The position numbers and the translations under genes were made by a program. Of a stretch of DNA of 64,000 bases, positions 11,552 to 22,406 are shown piece by piece. Under the pieces are notes generated by a model. That model was not told the origin of the DNA. It searched no databases and saw nothing but the letters and a program-made list of their open reading frames with translations. How positions within the stretch are numbered: the first letter of the stretch is position 1; every line of letters starts with the position of its first letter. Source of the DNA: Phanerochaete sordida (Eukaryota > Basidiomycota > Agaricomycetes > Polyporales > Phanerochaetaceae). The stretch covers positions 682,001-746,000 of the forward strand of contig BPQB01000008.1 in assembly GCA_019973155.2 (NCBI GenBank). Reading direction: 5' to 3'.

Positions 11552-12274
11552 TCAAATTGTTCTTATGCCGAGTTGGTGTGTGCCAATTTGTCTCAGGTGC
11601 AGCGGGAGATGATCTAATACTCGTGCGATGTACAGGTTGACAGGGAGAGACGCGGCATAACTTCCCTATGGTGTACTATTCATGGATATCCACCCGCGTG
11701 ATATACAGCTGGCTGCACTTAAAACACGCTGCGAAGTCCAAACTGAGCCTGCCTATGTCTTGGAGGTACCTAACTCAAATCCGGCTGGCAGTGAGCCGTA
11801 CCTAGTAGATATCTGGGGGCGATGCCCGTGCAGAATTTTGCACCAAAGCAAAAAAAAAGTGCGAAGCCGTGCCCGAACCTACGATTGTGCACAACCGCGC
11901 GCGACCGTTCTCGCTCATTGCGTTCCCTTTGGCATGGACACCGTAACTTTGTACTCACGGAGCATCTCAGACCAACATGAGGCAGAAACGTACCCAAAAT
12001 AACAGTCCATGTTCCGAGCTCCATCCTATAATTGAAACCACATTGCCTACAGGATGTGCCCGGAATCTCCCCCGCTTTGTGTTTGCTCGAATTTGTTCTG
12101 ATGCGCCCAGCTTGGCGGGGCGTCGTGGCGCAAGCGCCTGTTCATTTTTGCCGAGCGCGTTTTCTCAACCTCCACCTCGGCCACCTCATCAAAGCAAGGA
12201 AAGCACGCGAAGTTCTCTACACGCGTGTGATGCTGATAATTACGCAGACACTAAGAACTTCGGGCAGTATCTAC
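11552..12274. other. Intergenic BTB3-BTB4, duplicated spacer
   Basis: Diverged copy of the BTB1-BTB2 spacer with shared words after the stop codon and in the middle (GAGGCAGAAACGTACCCAAAA versus the equivalent near 8062). No gene is visible; the promoter of BTB4 lies at its right end, without a clear TATA box. Confidence 0.5.
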
Positions 12275-13476
12275 ATGTCTACAAGCGGCGAACCACACTG
12301 CAAAAAGCGGAAGCTGGCCGACGCGCTTGACGACGCGTACACAGGGGGCGCGGCGCGCGCCCAGAGCGCGGTCATCCGCGATGAGCACATCTGGTTTGAA
12401 GATGGCACAATAATTGTACGAGCTGGGCCTGGATGCACGGGAGCAGGAGCTGTGTACGGCTTCCGCTGTCACGGTTCCGTGCTCGCGGCCAGGTCTCCTG
12501 TCTTCAAGACCATGCTGCAGCTGCCCAACGACTCTGGCGAGCGGCTCGAGGGCGCGCACTGTGTGGATCTTACCGACGCCTGGGAGGACGTGCGCGACCT
12601 TCTGCGGCTGCTCTACGACTTCTTCGACCTGTGAGTCGCGCGCGAGGTGCTTGAGACCACAGGCTGACGCCCCGCCAGGACGATCGTCAACGCTAACGCC
12701 AGCCGGCACCCAAACACGCTCGCGTTCATCGCCGGCCCCATGCGGCTCGCGGCGAAGTACGAGATGGACAGCGTCCTGGAGCAGCTGCGCCCCCTGCTCA
12801 CACGCGACTGGCCGGACACGTTCGAAGACTGGCTGCGGACCGAGCGCGCGCAGGGCGAATACCAGTGGCCCGAACTCCAGGACCCCGGTACGCGAGCCCC
12901 GCCGATCCCCATGCCTGTGCTGACGCCGCACCAGCGGCCGTCGTGCAGCTCGCGCAGCAGGCGCGCGTCCGGAGCGTGCTCCCGGGCGCGTACTACGACC
13001 TCGCCCGCGTGTACCTGCACACGGCGCAGTTCCACAGCGTCGCGGAGCGCTTCGCCGACGCGCGCCGCCTCGCGCGCGACGACCTCGAGCGTGTCGCAGC
13101 GGGGCGCGAGCGCATCGCGCGGCACGTCGGTGCGCTGCCCATGCTCCACATGGACGAGGAGTACGCACGCTGCGCGCTTGCGGGCGCGGGCGTGCTCTGC
13201 AGGAAGTTGGTGGTCGGGAGCGGCTCGCCGTGTGTAGAGGGCTTCCGCGTGTGGTGGCGAGACAGCGCGCTGGAGCAGATGGAAACGCTGTTCCGGGACC
13301 CCCTGGCGGTCTTGGATGCACAGGGCAGAGAGCTTCACGGCGCATTCCCGCCGAAGCGTATCGACACGATCTGTAGGGCCTGTCGTATCTGGTACAGTTG
13401 TCACTTCTTGAAGGAAGCTCAAGAACTATGGGAAAAGCTCCCGGAGTTCTTCGAGCTGAGCTCCCTACCTTTTTGA
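12275..13476 (+). CDS. BTB/POZ domain protein 4 (BTB4)
   Basis: Three exons: 12275-12630, 12679-12887, 12935-13476, giving 368 residues. The start is MSTSGEPHCKKRKLADAL; upstream in-frame ATGs are possible, but the KKRKL segment aligns with the BTB2 start. BTB landmarks: IWFEDGTIIVRA, FRCHGSVLAARSPVFKTML, LAAKYEMDSVLEQLRPLLTRDW. Exon 3 opens AAVVQLAQQARVRSVLPGAY. The tail has CRAC, then LWEKLPEFFELSSLPF. Intron 1 is 48 nt, as in BTB2. This gene closes the second BTB pair. A Cul3-adaptor role is inferred. Confidence 0.86.
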
Positions 13477-14041
13477 CCTCGCAAGCGAAACTTCATGTCG
13501 ACTCCATAGTTTTTACATCCCTAGTGTGAAGGAATGCCGCTAAGAGTGCATTTATAGTTCTTCGGGCCGCCAGCAGTAAGTTATCATAGAAGCCAAAGTG
13601 GGTCGACAGGAGCCTGCCACATCTCCCCGCCCCATTTTCTTCATTCAGTAAGTCAAAGGAAAGCTCATCATAAACAAGGCAGCGATTGCAAAACGTCTGA
13701 GGGCCGCAGTATACCCCAATGCAGCTATAACTGAAGGTGAAAACCTGAGAAGGAGAGAAGAAATATCAGCTCATGGGATAATTCACGGCAAGGAAAGGAG
13801 CAATTACATAGTACCACGCGAAGGCTTGGGCGGGCCGCCGCCCAAAGTCCTCGAGAAAAAGGAAATTTAGGAAGTGTTGTCCTACGGGATCTGCATGCCT
13901 CTCTTTTTCTATCTCACTAGCGCTCCGTGGCAACACCTTCTAGACAGGAGCTTAGCAGCTTTTGCAAGCATCGATACCATTGATATCCTCGAGCATGTCA
14001 CCTGGAGAATGCTTCGTATGTCCACAAGACGAAGGTCACTA
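13477..14041. other. Intergenic; open frame without ATG on minus strand
   Basis: On the minus strand, positions 13771 down to 13493 are open for about 93 codons and follow a TTCTCAG acceptor-like site. The product (FCNRCLVYDELSFDLLNEEN and so on) shows nothing I recognise and no ATG precedes it. It could be the last exon of an unrecognised or dying gene, or chance. Confidence 0.25.
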
Positions 14042-14422
14042 CTGTAGTCGCACGACCAAAACGGCCGGGGGTCTGACACTTGACCATTAGCGACCGCACC
14101 GGCTGCCCGGCCAGGAGAAGCCTGACGACTGACTCACCGACGACACCGGCCGCATTTGAACCGATTAGCGAGCATATTTGCCGTCTGACACAGCGCGTAA
14201 TGGATGCCAGGACCTTCAGCTACGCGCGTATGCAGCATTCGGTGATTGAAGGAGGATATCACTGTCGAACGCTGTAGACGAAGAAAATTCGCGAAATTCA
14301 AGAATATAATAGTCGATGTCAGACCGGCCAAGGAGCGGACCTGACTACTGACCGTGACCCTCCAAAACGGCCACCTGGAGGTGGCTGACAGCTGACTAGC
14401 CGTTTCGGTCGTGCGACTACAG
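14042..14422. mobile_element. MITE, 381 bp, TA target site, TIR starts CTGTAG
   Basis: Terminal inverted repeats of about 23 bp at 14042-14064 and 14400-14422 differ at one base; each begins CTGTAGTCGCACGACC. Both ends are flanked by TA, as expected for Tc1/mariner-type insertion. The interior has no coding capacity and contains repeated CTGAC/CCGGCC words in both orientations. A related element with the same TIR skeleton is at 28832-29106. I infer a non-autonomous element mobilised by a Tc1/mariner-like transposase elsewhere. Confidence 0.8.
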
Positions 14423-14617
14423 TATGTTGTCTGTTACGCCGCATATACCAACACTTTCGCAGCTGTATCAATCAGTACCGTGGATATATCTTACAGAAAG
14501 GGCCCTATATCGAGCCGAGAGATATCACCTGCTGGAGTACCGACCCTACGGAAGAGATAGACTGCCACGAGTCCAGATATTCTTGCCCTTAGTGTTCAGA
14601 AAGTAAGATATGCTCCA

Positions 14618-15290
14618 TCAACGTACAAGCCCGCGGTCGCGACTTCTGCTTGAATACGTGCTGTGATACGTCAGAACGGTAGAGTCTAACTCGAAGAACT
14701 CCGGCAGCTTCTCCCAGACGTGCTGCGCCTCCTGCCGAAGCAGGAACACAAAGTTATTCCTGCACCCCACGCACACGCCCCCATCGACCCGCCTTGCCTC
14801 GAGCTTCACGGACCTCTCCGCCCACGCGCTCAACGGATCGTGTGCGAGCTGCCCGCGGAGCCCCGTGTTCGCGGAGACCTCCTGCTGCCACGCCGCCCAC
14901 AGCACCCTCCAGCACGGGCCCGAGCCGAGCGGGCGCGCGTGAGCCGTGCGCGTGCGCTCGGGCGGGAGCGCGTCGAGCACACCAGGGCGCGCCGGCGTCC
15001 GCAGGAGGTCCACGTCGGGCGCGTACGCCGCGATGCGCTCGCGCCCGACGGCGCGCCGCTCGAGGCCGTCGCGCGCGCAGCAGGATCCGGCTCAGGTCGT
15101 AGCACGCCGCGGGCAGCACGCTGCGCAGGTGCGCTTGCTGCGCGAGCTCGAGCGCGGCTGCTGGGGGCGGTGGACCAGGCCGGCCAGGTCCGTGGACCGG
15201 AAGAAGCGAGCGGCGGACGTGCTGAGGTCGTAGAGGGCCGCGGTTGAGGCGGAGCGCAGACTGGTCTGCTGGGCGAGATGCACGACCGCA
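14618..15290 (-). pseudogene. Broken BTB-family gene (exon-3 part only)
   Basis: On the minus strand, 15290 down to 14618 preserves only the third-exon region of the BTB family. The start motif occurs twice: VVHLAQQTSLRSASTAALYDL (15285-15220) and LELAQQAHLRSVLPAACYDL (about 15155-15090), so the exon start was duplicated. After SRILLRAR the frame shifts and about 50 codons present in relatives are missing before GLERRAVGRERI. The rest is in frame: VCVGC, then VWEKLPEFFELDS, followed by a non-homologous run to a stop at 14618. No BTB domain is found upstream. It sits opposite in orientation to the four intact BTB genes. Confidence 0.7.
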
Positions 15291-15307
15291 GCGTCGCCAG
15301 ACGTCGC

Positions 15308-15331
15308 GTTACGTCACAGTGACGGACGTCA
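15308..15331. promoter_or_regulatory. CRE-like palindromes before the MYND-C gene
   Basis: CGTTACGTCACAGTGACGGACGTCACAT-like run: CGTCACAGTGACG is a 13-bp palindrome and is followed by a second GACGTCA. TGACGTCA-type sites bind bZIP factors. It lies 60-85 nt before the MYND-C ATG. Function is only inferred. Confidence 0.3.
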
Positions 15332-15392
15332 CATCAGCGCGTCGCGTGCGGTTGGATTATTTGCGACGCGCGGGTGGCAGACACCACCGGCC

Positions 15393-16957
15393 ATGTCACA
15401 GATCTGGGCCACGAGGCGGCCGGACATGCACACCTCCCGCGTCGAATGGGAGCATTCCTGGCAGCGCGACTTCGACCGCAACTTCCCCCACGGCGCGACC
15501 CCGCCCAAGCACGCGCGGCCGATCCCGCCGAGTCTCTTCGCGGCGATGGGCTCGGACCAACACATCTTCGCCGCCGAGTACGAAGAGTTCCTCATCTGCA
15601 AGCTCCAGCACGACATCGCGAAGGAGGCCGCCCGCCGCTTTGCCGAGGACGGCTTCGAGAACGCCTGGCGCGCGCTCCCGGACGACCGCCGCCGCGAGGT
15701 CATCCTCGAGGGCATCTACCGCACGATGCGCATCCCCGACATGGAGGAACGGCGCAAGTGGTGCCCGGACTCGAGCCTGCAGACCCTCGCGGCGCGCGGT
15801 GGTGAGGGGTACCTGCGCGTGCTCAAGTGCCTGCTCCCGTCGACTCTCGACGCGCCACTCACGAAGCCAATCGAGGTCCCGCACGCCTTCCTAGCTTGAC
15901 GAGCTGTTTACGTCGACGAAGGAGGAGATGACGCACGCAGGGTGCAAGACTGCCTACCGCGCCGCGAAGAACAGCAGGACGTATGCGCTCTCGACCGTCG
16001 TGTGGAACATCCTCCTCACCTTCGTGCGTGACCTTCTATCTCCTTCGTTCCACGCTAACTCGCGCTTCAGTACGGCATGGAAGAGACCCAAGAACCCATC
16101 CGCCCTGCGCGCGCCACGACGGCGTCCACGGGCGCCGTGGCCAAGTCCGAAGAGCGCGCACTCATGCGCTCGCACAACGCCCAGCGCAAGGACATGCCGA
16201 ACGTGTGCGCGCGCCGCGCCGTCGCCGAGACGCGGCTGCCCGCGGGCGCGAAGCTGCAGGCGTGCAGCCGCTGCCGCGCGCTCGGCCGCCGCGTATTCTA
16301 CTGCTCCAAGTGTGTCCCTCGCCCGCGCGCCCGTGCGCCCGCTGACACGCGCACAGAGAGTGCCAGACGCAGGACTGGACGGCCGGCACGCCGCGCCCGC
16401 ACAGGCGCGTCTGTGGGACGCCGCTGCGCGAGGACGCGCCTGCGCCCGCCGCGCCTGCGGACCCCGCGGACGACAGCGGCATCCCGGGGCCTGAGCCCGG
16501 CTTCGTGCGCCCGCCCGCGCTCCTGCACCAGATCGCATTGCTGAAGCAGGCGCGCGGCGTCGACTACGTGATGCGTCCGCCCCGCCGCCCTGCGCGCGCG
16601 CACAGCTGACACAGGCAGTTCGTGCGGCCGTACCCCGAGCCCGACCAGGGCATCTGCCTCGACGCGACGGGTGCGCCCGCGCCCTCCCATCTCGCCCACA
16701 CACCACTGACCGCCCCGCAGCCAGCCTCCTCTTCACCACCGCCCGGGCCCGCGGTGCGTGTCGCGCTCCCGCCGCGCCCGCCCGCGCGCTGACCCCGCGT
16801 CGGCGTGCCCCCAGCGTTCAAGAACGGCGACGCCCGCGCCGTGCAGACGATGTACAGCGTGCTGACGGGCTTCGCGGACGCACCCGGCGTGCCGCGCGCG
16901 CGCGTGCGCAGGCAGCTGCAGGGCGAGTATGGCGTGCGCGTCGGGGAGCGCGGGTGA
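15393..16957 (+). pseudogene. Frameshifted MYND-finger gene (MYND-C)
   Basis: Exons by homology and phase: 15393-16023, 16071-16309, 16357-16567, 16619-16670, 16721-16753, 16815-16957. The N-terminal part parallels MYND-D (RRREVILEGIYRTM versus RREEIILEGLYHAA). At about 15888-15899 one extra base shifts the frame: the first frame runs into TGA at 15897, while the homologous continuation (DELFTSTKEEMTHAGCK) is in the next frame. The MYND finger reads CSRCRALGRRVFYCSKECQ, but the first Cys pair is CARR instead of CxxC, so one zinc ligand is lost. The remaining introns and the C-terminus stay perfectly in phase, so the decay is recent or the extra base is a sequence error. Confidence 0.7.
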
Positions 16958-18388
16958 GCGCGGCGCGGCGCGCGGGGGCTGTGTGCGTTGGTCTGGGGAG
17001 CGTGGTGGTGGATGCATGCGCATCGGTGAATATATGCGCCCCGGTCGACGGGGGCTTTGGCGTCGTCGATGTTCGAGTTGTGCGCTGGTCGAGGCGTGCG
17101 GCGCGCCGCTCGTGGACGATACGTCGTCCCGCAACCTAAAACCAAGACCGTCGGCGGGCGCGCCGCTGCCCCGCCGCAGGGCGCCGCGCACGCGCGCAGA
17201 CTGGAAGGCGTGTCTCTGCGACGGCCCTGAGCGCCACAAGGCTCTCTTCCGCGGCCTGGGCTCCTTGTACAGCACCCAGAAGCGCGTCTGCGCGCAGGGG
17301 TGGCACGCGGGGAGGTCCGTGAGGTGCGCGCCGGGCGCGACGTCCGCGCCAGTCGGCCGCCGCGCTGCTGACGTACAGGCCAGCGAGCGCGTGCGTGGAG
17401 CATCGGGAGGCACGTCGGGTGCGGGCGGAGCGCGAGGACGAGCGCGGGCGTGCACCGCGAAGTAGGGCATGGATACGGGCGCGTCGTGCCGTGGGCGCTC
17501 GAAACCACACAGCCGCGGCGGGCGCGGCGACGCCGTCGCGGATGGGCGCCGTCGCGGCGGCGCGGCAGGCGCAGTGCACCGCGATGTGCATGCACTGGCG
17601 GTCCACGGACGTCAGGCGCTGAGCGCTGATCGCCCGCACCGTCGCTGCCATCGTTGAAACGCACGGGCGCCGCGCGTCGAGGGCCGCAGCGCTGTCCGCG
17701 ACGCGGCCACGCGCAAAGGCGCGCGGGACGCGGCGTGGAGGAGCATGACAACCCCACGAGCGACGCGGCCCTTGAGGCGGCCCCGCCGCGCCCAAGGTTC
17801 GCCGCCACGGAGCGGGATCGCGGGCGCGGGGCGCGAGCACACGACGCTGATGGCCTCCAGCTGACGCCGGCCGCCGCCGGAGTACACTGGCGACGCCCGA
17901 TGGTGTACACTGACTACCGGCGGAGTGCGGCAGACAGTGGTGGGGGCCGACGACGCTACCTGTCCCCACCATATTACCGAGCGTGGTGTGGCGTGGCGTG
18001 GCGTCGTCGCCCTCGAGCGATCTTGTGGAGTATGTGCGCTGGTCGGGAGAATCGGCGCAGCGAGGGTTCTATGCGCCCTGGCTTTGTCCTCGGCGGCATC
18101 CACAGTGTCCCCTGCGCTGCGCTGTTTGACGGATGCGACCCGCCACTCATGCAAGGTACGTCATCTCGCTGCCTGGAGTCAAAAGATGTGGCTTTGTGAG
18201 ACACTGGGCTCTGTCTCTCTGTCCAAGGTGGTGGGCCTAGTCACATCGGCCTTCAAACTTTCGAGGGCCACAGCTGTGCCACGCCCCTGCGGCCTCTCTC
18301 TCCCGGAACGCATAAAGTGTCGGGCTCAACCATTCTTTCTCCCTCTCTTCGAACCAACGCGCTCTCTCCTCAGAACCTCGCCACCATA
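16958..18388. other. Intergenic, very GC-rich, possible decayed gene
   Basis: Long open frames occur on the minus strand (about 17.0-17.97 kb), but their composition (Arg/Ala/Pro-rich, overlapping in several frames) is what high GC alone gives. A short minus-strand stretch around 17340-17220 reads LTDLPACHPCAQTRFW, then RKRALW, loosely like the C-x2-C...LW tail of the BTB family. That is the only hint of a relic. The right end is the F1 promoter. Confidence 0.3.
18239..18316 (+). promoter_or_regulatory. Shared promoter module upstream of F1
   Basis: Contains AGTCACATCG, AGGGCCACAG, GCCACGC and a CATAAAG TATA-like site at about 18310, in the order also seen upstream of F4 and partly of F2 and F3. 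It lies 75-150 nt before the ATG. Confidence 0.5.
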
Positions 18389-20185
18389 ATGGAAGCTTCC
18401 GCCCCGCCCAACGCACTGACCCCCGCGCAATTGACGCAGCACATCCTCCAGCACCCCGGCGAGGAGTGCTTTCGCCACGTCCTCGCTCACACCGGCGACT
18501 ATGAATTCGACGTAGGTACTTCATGATGAGCCATAGACCTAGGCTTATTCACTTTATTGCAGGCGGACGGGGAGGTTAGGGTCAGGAACAGCGTAGCCGC
18601 TCCCGACCCCACGAACTGGGGCTGCTTCCAGTCAAACGTGGCTCTCGACATCGGCGTGCTCAAACTTGACCTTTCAACCGTGCGTTCCTTTCCCGTGTGG
18701 ACGGCGGTCCAGCAGACGGCCCCCGCCACGTTCTCGCTCCCGCAGCTACACACGCTGCACATCTCCATGGATCAAGTCAACGAGCAGATCCACTTCGCGA
18801 CCCGGTTCCTCACCCCTACTCTCCGCGACCTGTCACTGCTAGTCTTCCCGCTGCAGCGTCGAATGTGTTACAGGAGCGACACGCCGCGGTACTCAAACAA
18901 ACCTGCCACTCAGCTCGAAAACTTTCTGGATGCCGTCGCAGAAACCTGGTACCCCAGCGAGGCCGCTCGTGACGGGCTGCTTTCCATCCCACAGCTCTAC
19001 GCGGCGGTGGAGCCCTGCAAAGAGCTACAGCGTCTCCGGTTCGTCGTGGCCGACGTCCACACCGCCTATGCGACATACAAACTCCTCGTCGACATGGTCC
19101 GCAGCCTCAACCAGCTCCGCGCGCTCGTCGTCGCGCGCCACACCGCCGTCGCGCCGATCCTGTGCCTCCTCTCGGACCACCCCGCCCTGCAGTCCTTCGG
19201 CGCCTTTCAGGCCGACTTCCACCCCGGCGCGGTGACGCACCGCGAAGACCGCGCCGCCGAGCAGGTCTACGGCGAGTTCTGGATCATCTGGGACCAGGCT
19301 GCCGACGACCCCGCCACGCAAGAGCCGCACATCGCGCTCCGCGCGCCCGTGCAAACCGCGCTCACCGCGCTCACGCTCGAGATCGACCCCCCGCAGTTCC
19401 TCGACGTCGCGCGCGAGTGGGCCGCCGACGGCGTGTGCTGCGCGCGCGTGGAGAGCCTGCACCTCCACTGCACGACGCGCGAGTCCGGGCTCGAGGCCAG
19501 CGCGGCCGAGGCGCACGAGCTGCTCGCGCTGCTCCCCAGCCTCTTCCCCGCGCTCCGCACCCTGCGCGCCGGCCCGCTCTGCTGGAGCGGCCACAAGGCC
19601 GACGGCGCCGCCGTCCGCGGCACGCGCCGCTTCTGCGTCACCGCGCCTGCGCTGCGCGCGCTCGCGCCGCTGCATGCGCTCGAGGACCTCATGCTCGAGG
19701 CCGCGTACGCCCCGTGCGTGTCCGCGGCCGAGTGGGCCGCGGTGCTCCCGAGCTGGCCGCGCCTCCGTGTGCTGTACCTCACGATCAGCCAGCCGCTGTT
19801 CACCGACGCGCCCGACGCGCCGCTCGATGATGTGCTGCGTGTGTTTGCGGAGTGCGCCCCGCAGATCGCGCGGCTGCTGCTCAGCGCTGCGCCAGTCGCT
19901 GGCGCTGCGGAGGGGTGCGCGCTCCCGTCTGCACTGCGCGAGCTTTGTGTGGTGCATGACGACAGGGTGCCAGACTGCGAGGGCTTCGAGGCGTTCGTGG
20001 CGGAGCTGGGCAGGCGCGGCGTCGACGTTATGTGCGTGCCCGTCTTCCACGTCGACGAGCGGCCCGAGCTGGACGAGGAGGCCGCGCATTTCGATCGCGC
20101 GTTTTCGCGTAGAGAGTTGTGGACTGCGTCTATCACCGGTAAGGGTTACGAGGACGCCTTGGCCTATTTCCGGAGCACTCTGTAG
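18389..20185 (+). CDS. F-box-like family protein F1
   Basis: Two exons: 18389-18511 and 18563-20185, giving 581 residues. Exon 1 encodes a compact motif (ILQHPGEECFRHVLAHTGDY) common to all four members. The body has leucine-rich stretches reminiscent of degenerate LRR solenoids (FSLPQLHTLHISMDQV, LRDLSLLVFPL, LTALTLEIDPPQFL, LEDLMLEAAYAPCVSAAEW). I see no canonical F-box. The C-terminus TASITGKGYEDALAYF is shared with F4 but missing from F2 and F3. Members are F2 (24225), F3 (26739) and F4 (49021, minus strand). Many fungal proteins of this build are annotated F-box-like substrate receptors; the biochemical role is unknown. Confidence 0.83.
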
Positions 20186-20429
20186 TTTGGGTGGCGTGGT
20201 CCCGATGAACAGCTACATCTTGTTCTGCGTTTCCTCAGAATAGTATACATTTTCGTTACTTTGGTGGTAATGTGTCCGTAGCGCGTGCCGTGACTCGAGG
20301 TTGAGGTACTTCTTGCGTGTTCAGGCGAGGTTGTCGGGTCCGGAATCCTGCTCGTGGCCTATCTCGTCTTGCACATGGCACGACAACGACAGGATTAGAG
20401 AAGGCCACTTCCCTGGCTACCCCTCGAGC

Positions 20430-22072
20430 TCAGATCTCGAGCTCCGCTCCGTCCTTCTTCCTGCATGCCGGCTTGTGCTTGGGCCAGTCCTCCCTCTGGC
20501 ACTCTCGCGAGCAGTACGACACGCTGTGGCACCTGCATAAAACGTCAGCGTGGGCGCACGCCGGCAGCAGGTGAGCCAACGCACTTGGTGCACGCCTTGC
20601 TCTCGCCGCCCCAACGAAGCAGCCGTTCTTCGACGGCCGGATCGCGGACCCCGCGCGTCCGCTGCGCCCGGAGAGCAAGCAGCGCGCGCTTCTCCGGACA
20701 CATCTCGTCCGCGCAGCCGTACAGCTCGATGCGCTTCCAGCGGCCGGCGACGGTGAGGATGTGCCAGCCGCAGCGCCGGCGCGTCGTCTCCGCGACGTGC
20801 GCGTAGCGGCGCAGCAGGCCGCGGATCGCGTCGTACGAGCGGTAGTGCGCGGGCTTGCGCGCGATGCGGCGGTGCAGGAAATAGAAGACGATGGACCCGT
20901 CCGAGAGCGTCGCTGCGCGCTCGAACGGCGCGAGTCCGTACCGGCTGTAGATCTGGTAGATGATGTGCGCGAAGACGCGCGTGTTGGCGACGTCCTCGCC
21001 GTCGGTCTCGATCTTGCAGATGAGGCCGCGCATCGCGCCCAGCAGCGACTCGGGGGTCTGTTTCTCCCAGGCATTCGCAGGGAGTGACTCGACGGCGCTC
21101 TGGATGTAGCTGTTCTTCGCCGTTGCAGTAGCCTAATAAGAGTGAGCAAGAGTGTAGCAATAAAGTTGGAGCACACTGACCCAGTCGTCCATAAGTGCAG
21201 GCAGACCGCCTGCTTGTGCGAAGCGAACTAGGGCGAGCTTGTTCGCGTACACTGGATGCATGGCATCCGTGAGAGAGTCGCCGAAAACTTCCCCCTTGCG
21301 ATACTGCGGCGCGCTCGAGTACTCGACCAGGCGTTCCATTGCGCGCCGGGCACGCCGCTCTTCTGCACTATCAACAGGTGCGAGCAAGATCCAAGCGACC
21401 AGCAGGTCTCCGATAAAGAACCCCAGTTGAAAGGCTGCGAAGTCATCTGCAGCCCTCTCTGCAATCTGGTAGGCTTCGTCGCGATCCTCGTCGGTTGACT
21501 CGGGGTCGGACGCGACGGCCTCTCTGAGGGCAAAGGCCGCCTGGCGCCATGGGCCGAGATCGAGAGGCTCTTCGAACAGGAATGTTTCCATGTCCGGTGC
21601 GTCTCTGAACAACGCGCGAAGATGTGGGGGTGTCAGCTGCAAGGTGACGCCACATTCGTGCAAGTCCAGCCCGACGGACGAAATATCCTGGACGTCACAG
21701 TATTTGAACTCTGAGGGCTTGCGGCCAGTGATCTTGGCGTCGTAGTAGATACGAAGGAGAGCACGCAAGCGTCGCAGAAGCGTAGGAATCTATTACATAT
21801 GTCAGCAAATGCGAAGTGGACGATGATTCTCTGCATACCAGTTTATACTCGTTCTTAGTGACTGCGTCATGCTTGAGTAGGACAGCCTTGATCTTTCTCA
21901 TCGTGTCTGACATTCCTGTGGCTATTGGTGGATTTTGAAGGGGTGCTGATGCGAAGTGGCCGTTCATTAGAAGGTGGGTGAAGTTCTGCAGTGCAATGCC
22001 GTCCCTCGCATTTTTAAGGCGGGCGTCCACCTGCTCCCTAATGGTCGTCGGGCGAGGAGGGGCGGCAGGCAT
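20430..22072 (-). CDS. MYND-type zinc finger protein (MYND-B)
   Basis: Four exons on the minus strand: 22072-21839, 21789-21181, 21132-20585, 20532-20430. The lengths (234, 609, 548, 103 nt) equal those of MYND-A, giving 497 residues. The start is MPAAPPRPTTIREQV. The finger at the C-terminus reads GCADEMC, then ACTKCHSVSYCSRECQREDW and H/C, with the intron again inside the second CxxC. The unnamed N-terminal region is strongly conserved with MYND-A (IATGMSDTMRKIKAVLLK, GLDLHECGVTLQL, FAHIIYQIYSRYGL, FYFLHRRIARKPAHYRSY). Conserved length over 1494 coding nt argues for a constrained, functional protein. It starts 334 nt from the divergently transcribed MYND-D. Confidence 0.88.
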
Positions 22073-22406
22073 TGCCTTGGCAAATTTAAGCCTTCCTGAC
22101 TTCACTTGTTACTCTGCATTACTCACTGGCATTCTGTCGCGAGATGATGGTCCCGAGAGATGGTCCAAACGCGTCGAGAAAGCGGGAAAATATTCCGGCG
22201 TCTAATAGAGGTAAGCGAACATTTGAAAGCTTCGCTGATTGGGATAGGAAACGCGGCTTAGCCAGGGCTTACTTCCTTCCCTTACCTTGTTGCCTCCTCC
22301 GTTTAATCTCTCTTCAATTTGCGCTTCCTCCTCCATCTCTCCGTCAAAACGCTGCAGGTTCTGGTGGCCACAACTTACCCTGACCTCGTCTGTATACCGC
22401 CTTGCA
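22073..22406. promoter_or_regulatory. Divergent promoter MYND-B / MYND-D
   Basis: A 334-nt head-to-head spacer between two MYND genes. The MYND-D side is pyrimidine-rich (CCTTACCTTGTTGCCTCCTCC, then CTTCCTCCTCCATCTCTCC). No clear TATA box. Such an arrangement may allow co-regulation. Confidence 0.4.

Noticed and set aside
12251..13345. Long open frame on the minus strand opposite BTB4 (364 codons)
   Set aside because: It lies antisense to clearly conserved BTB exons, is Arg/Ala/Pro-rich and crosses intron positions; a composition effect of GC-rich coding DNA.
16564..17910. Minus-strand open frame of 448 codons
   Set aside because: Overlaps the last exons of MYND-C on the other strand and is Arg/Ala/Pro-rich; only one short stretch hints at a BTB tail.
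19025..20089. Long open frame antisense to F1 (354 codons)
   Set aside because: Antisense shadow of a conserved exon; the Glu/Arg/Ala-rich product has no domain.
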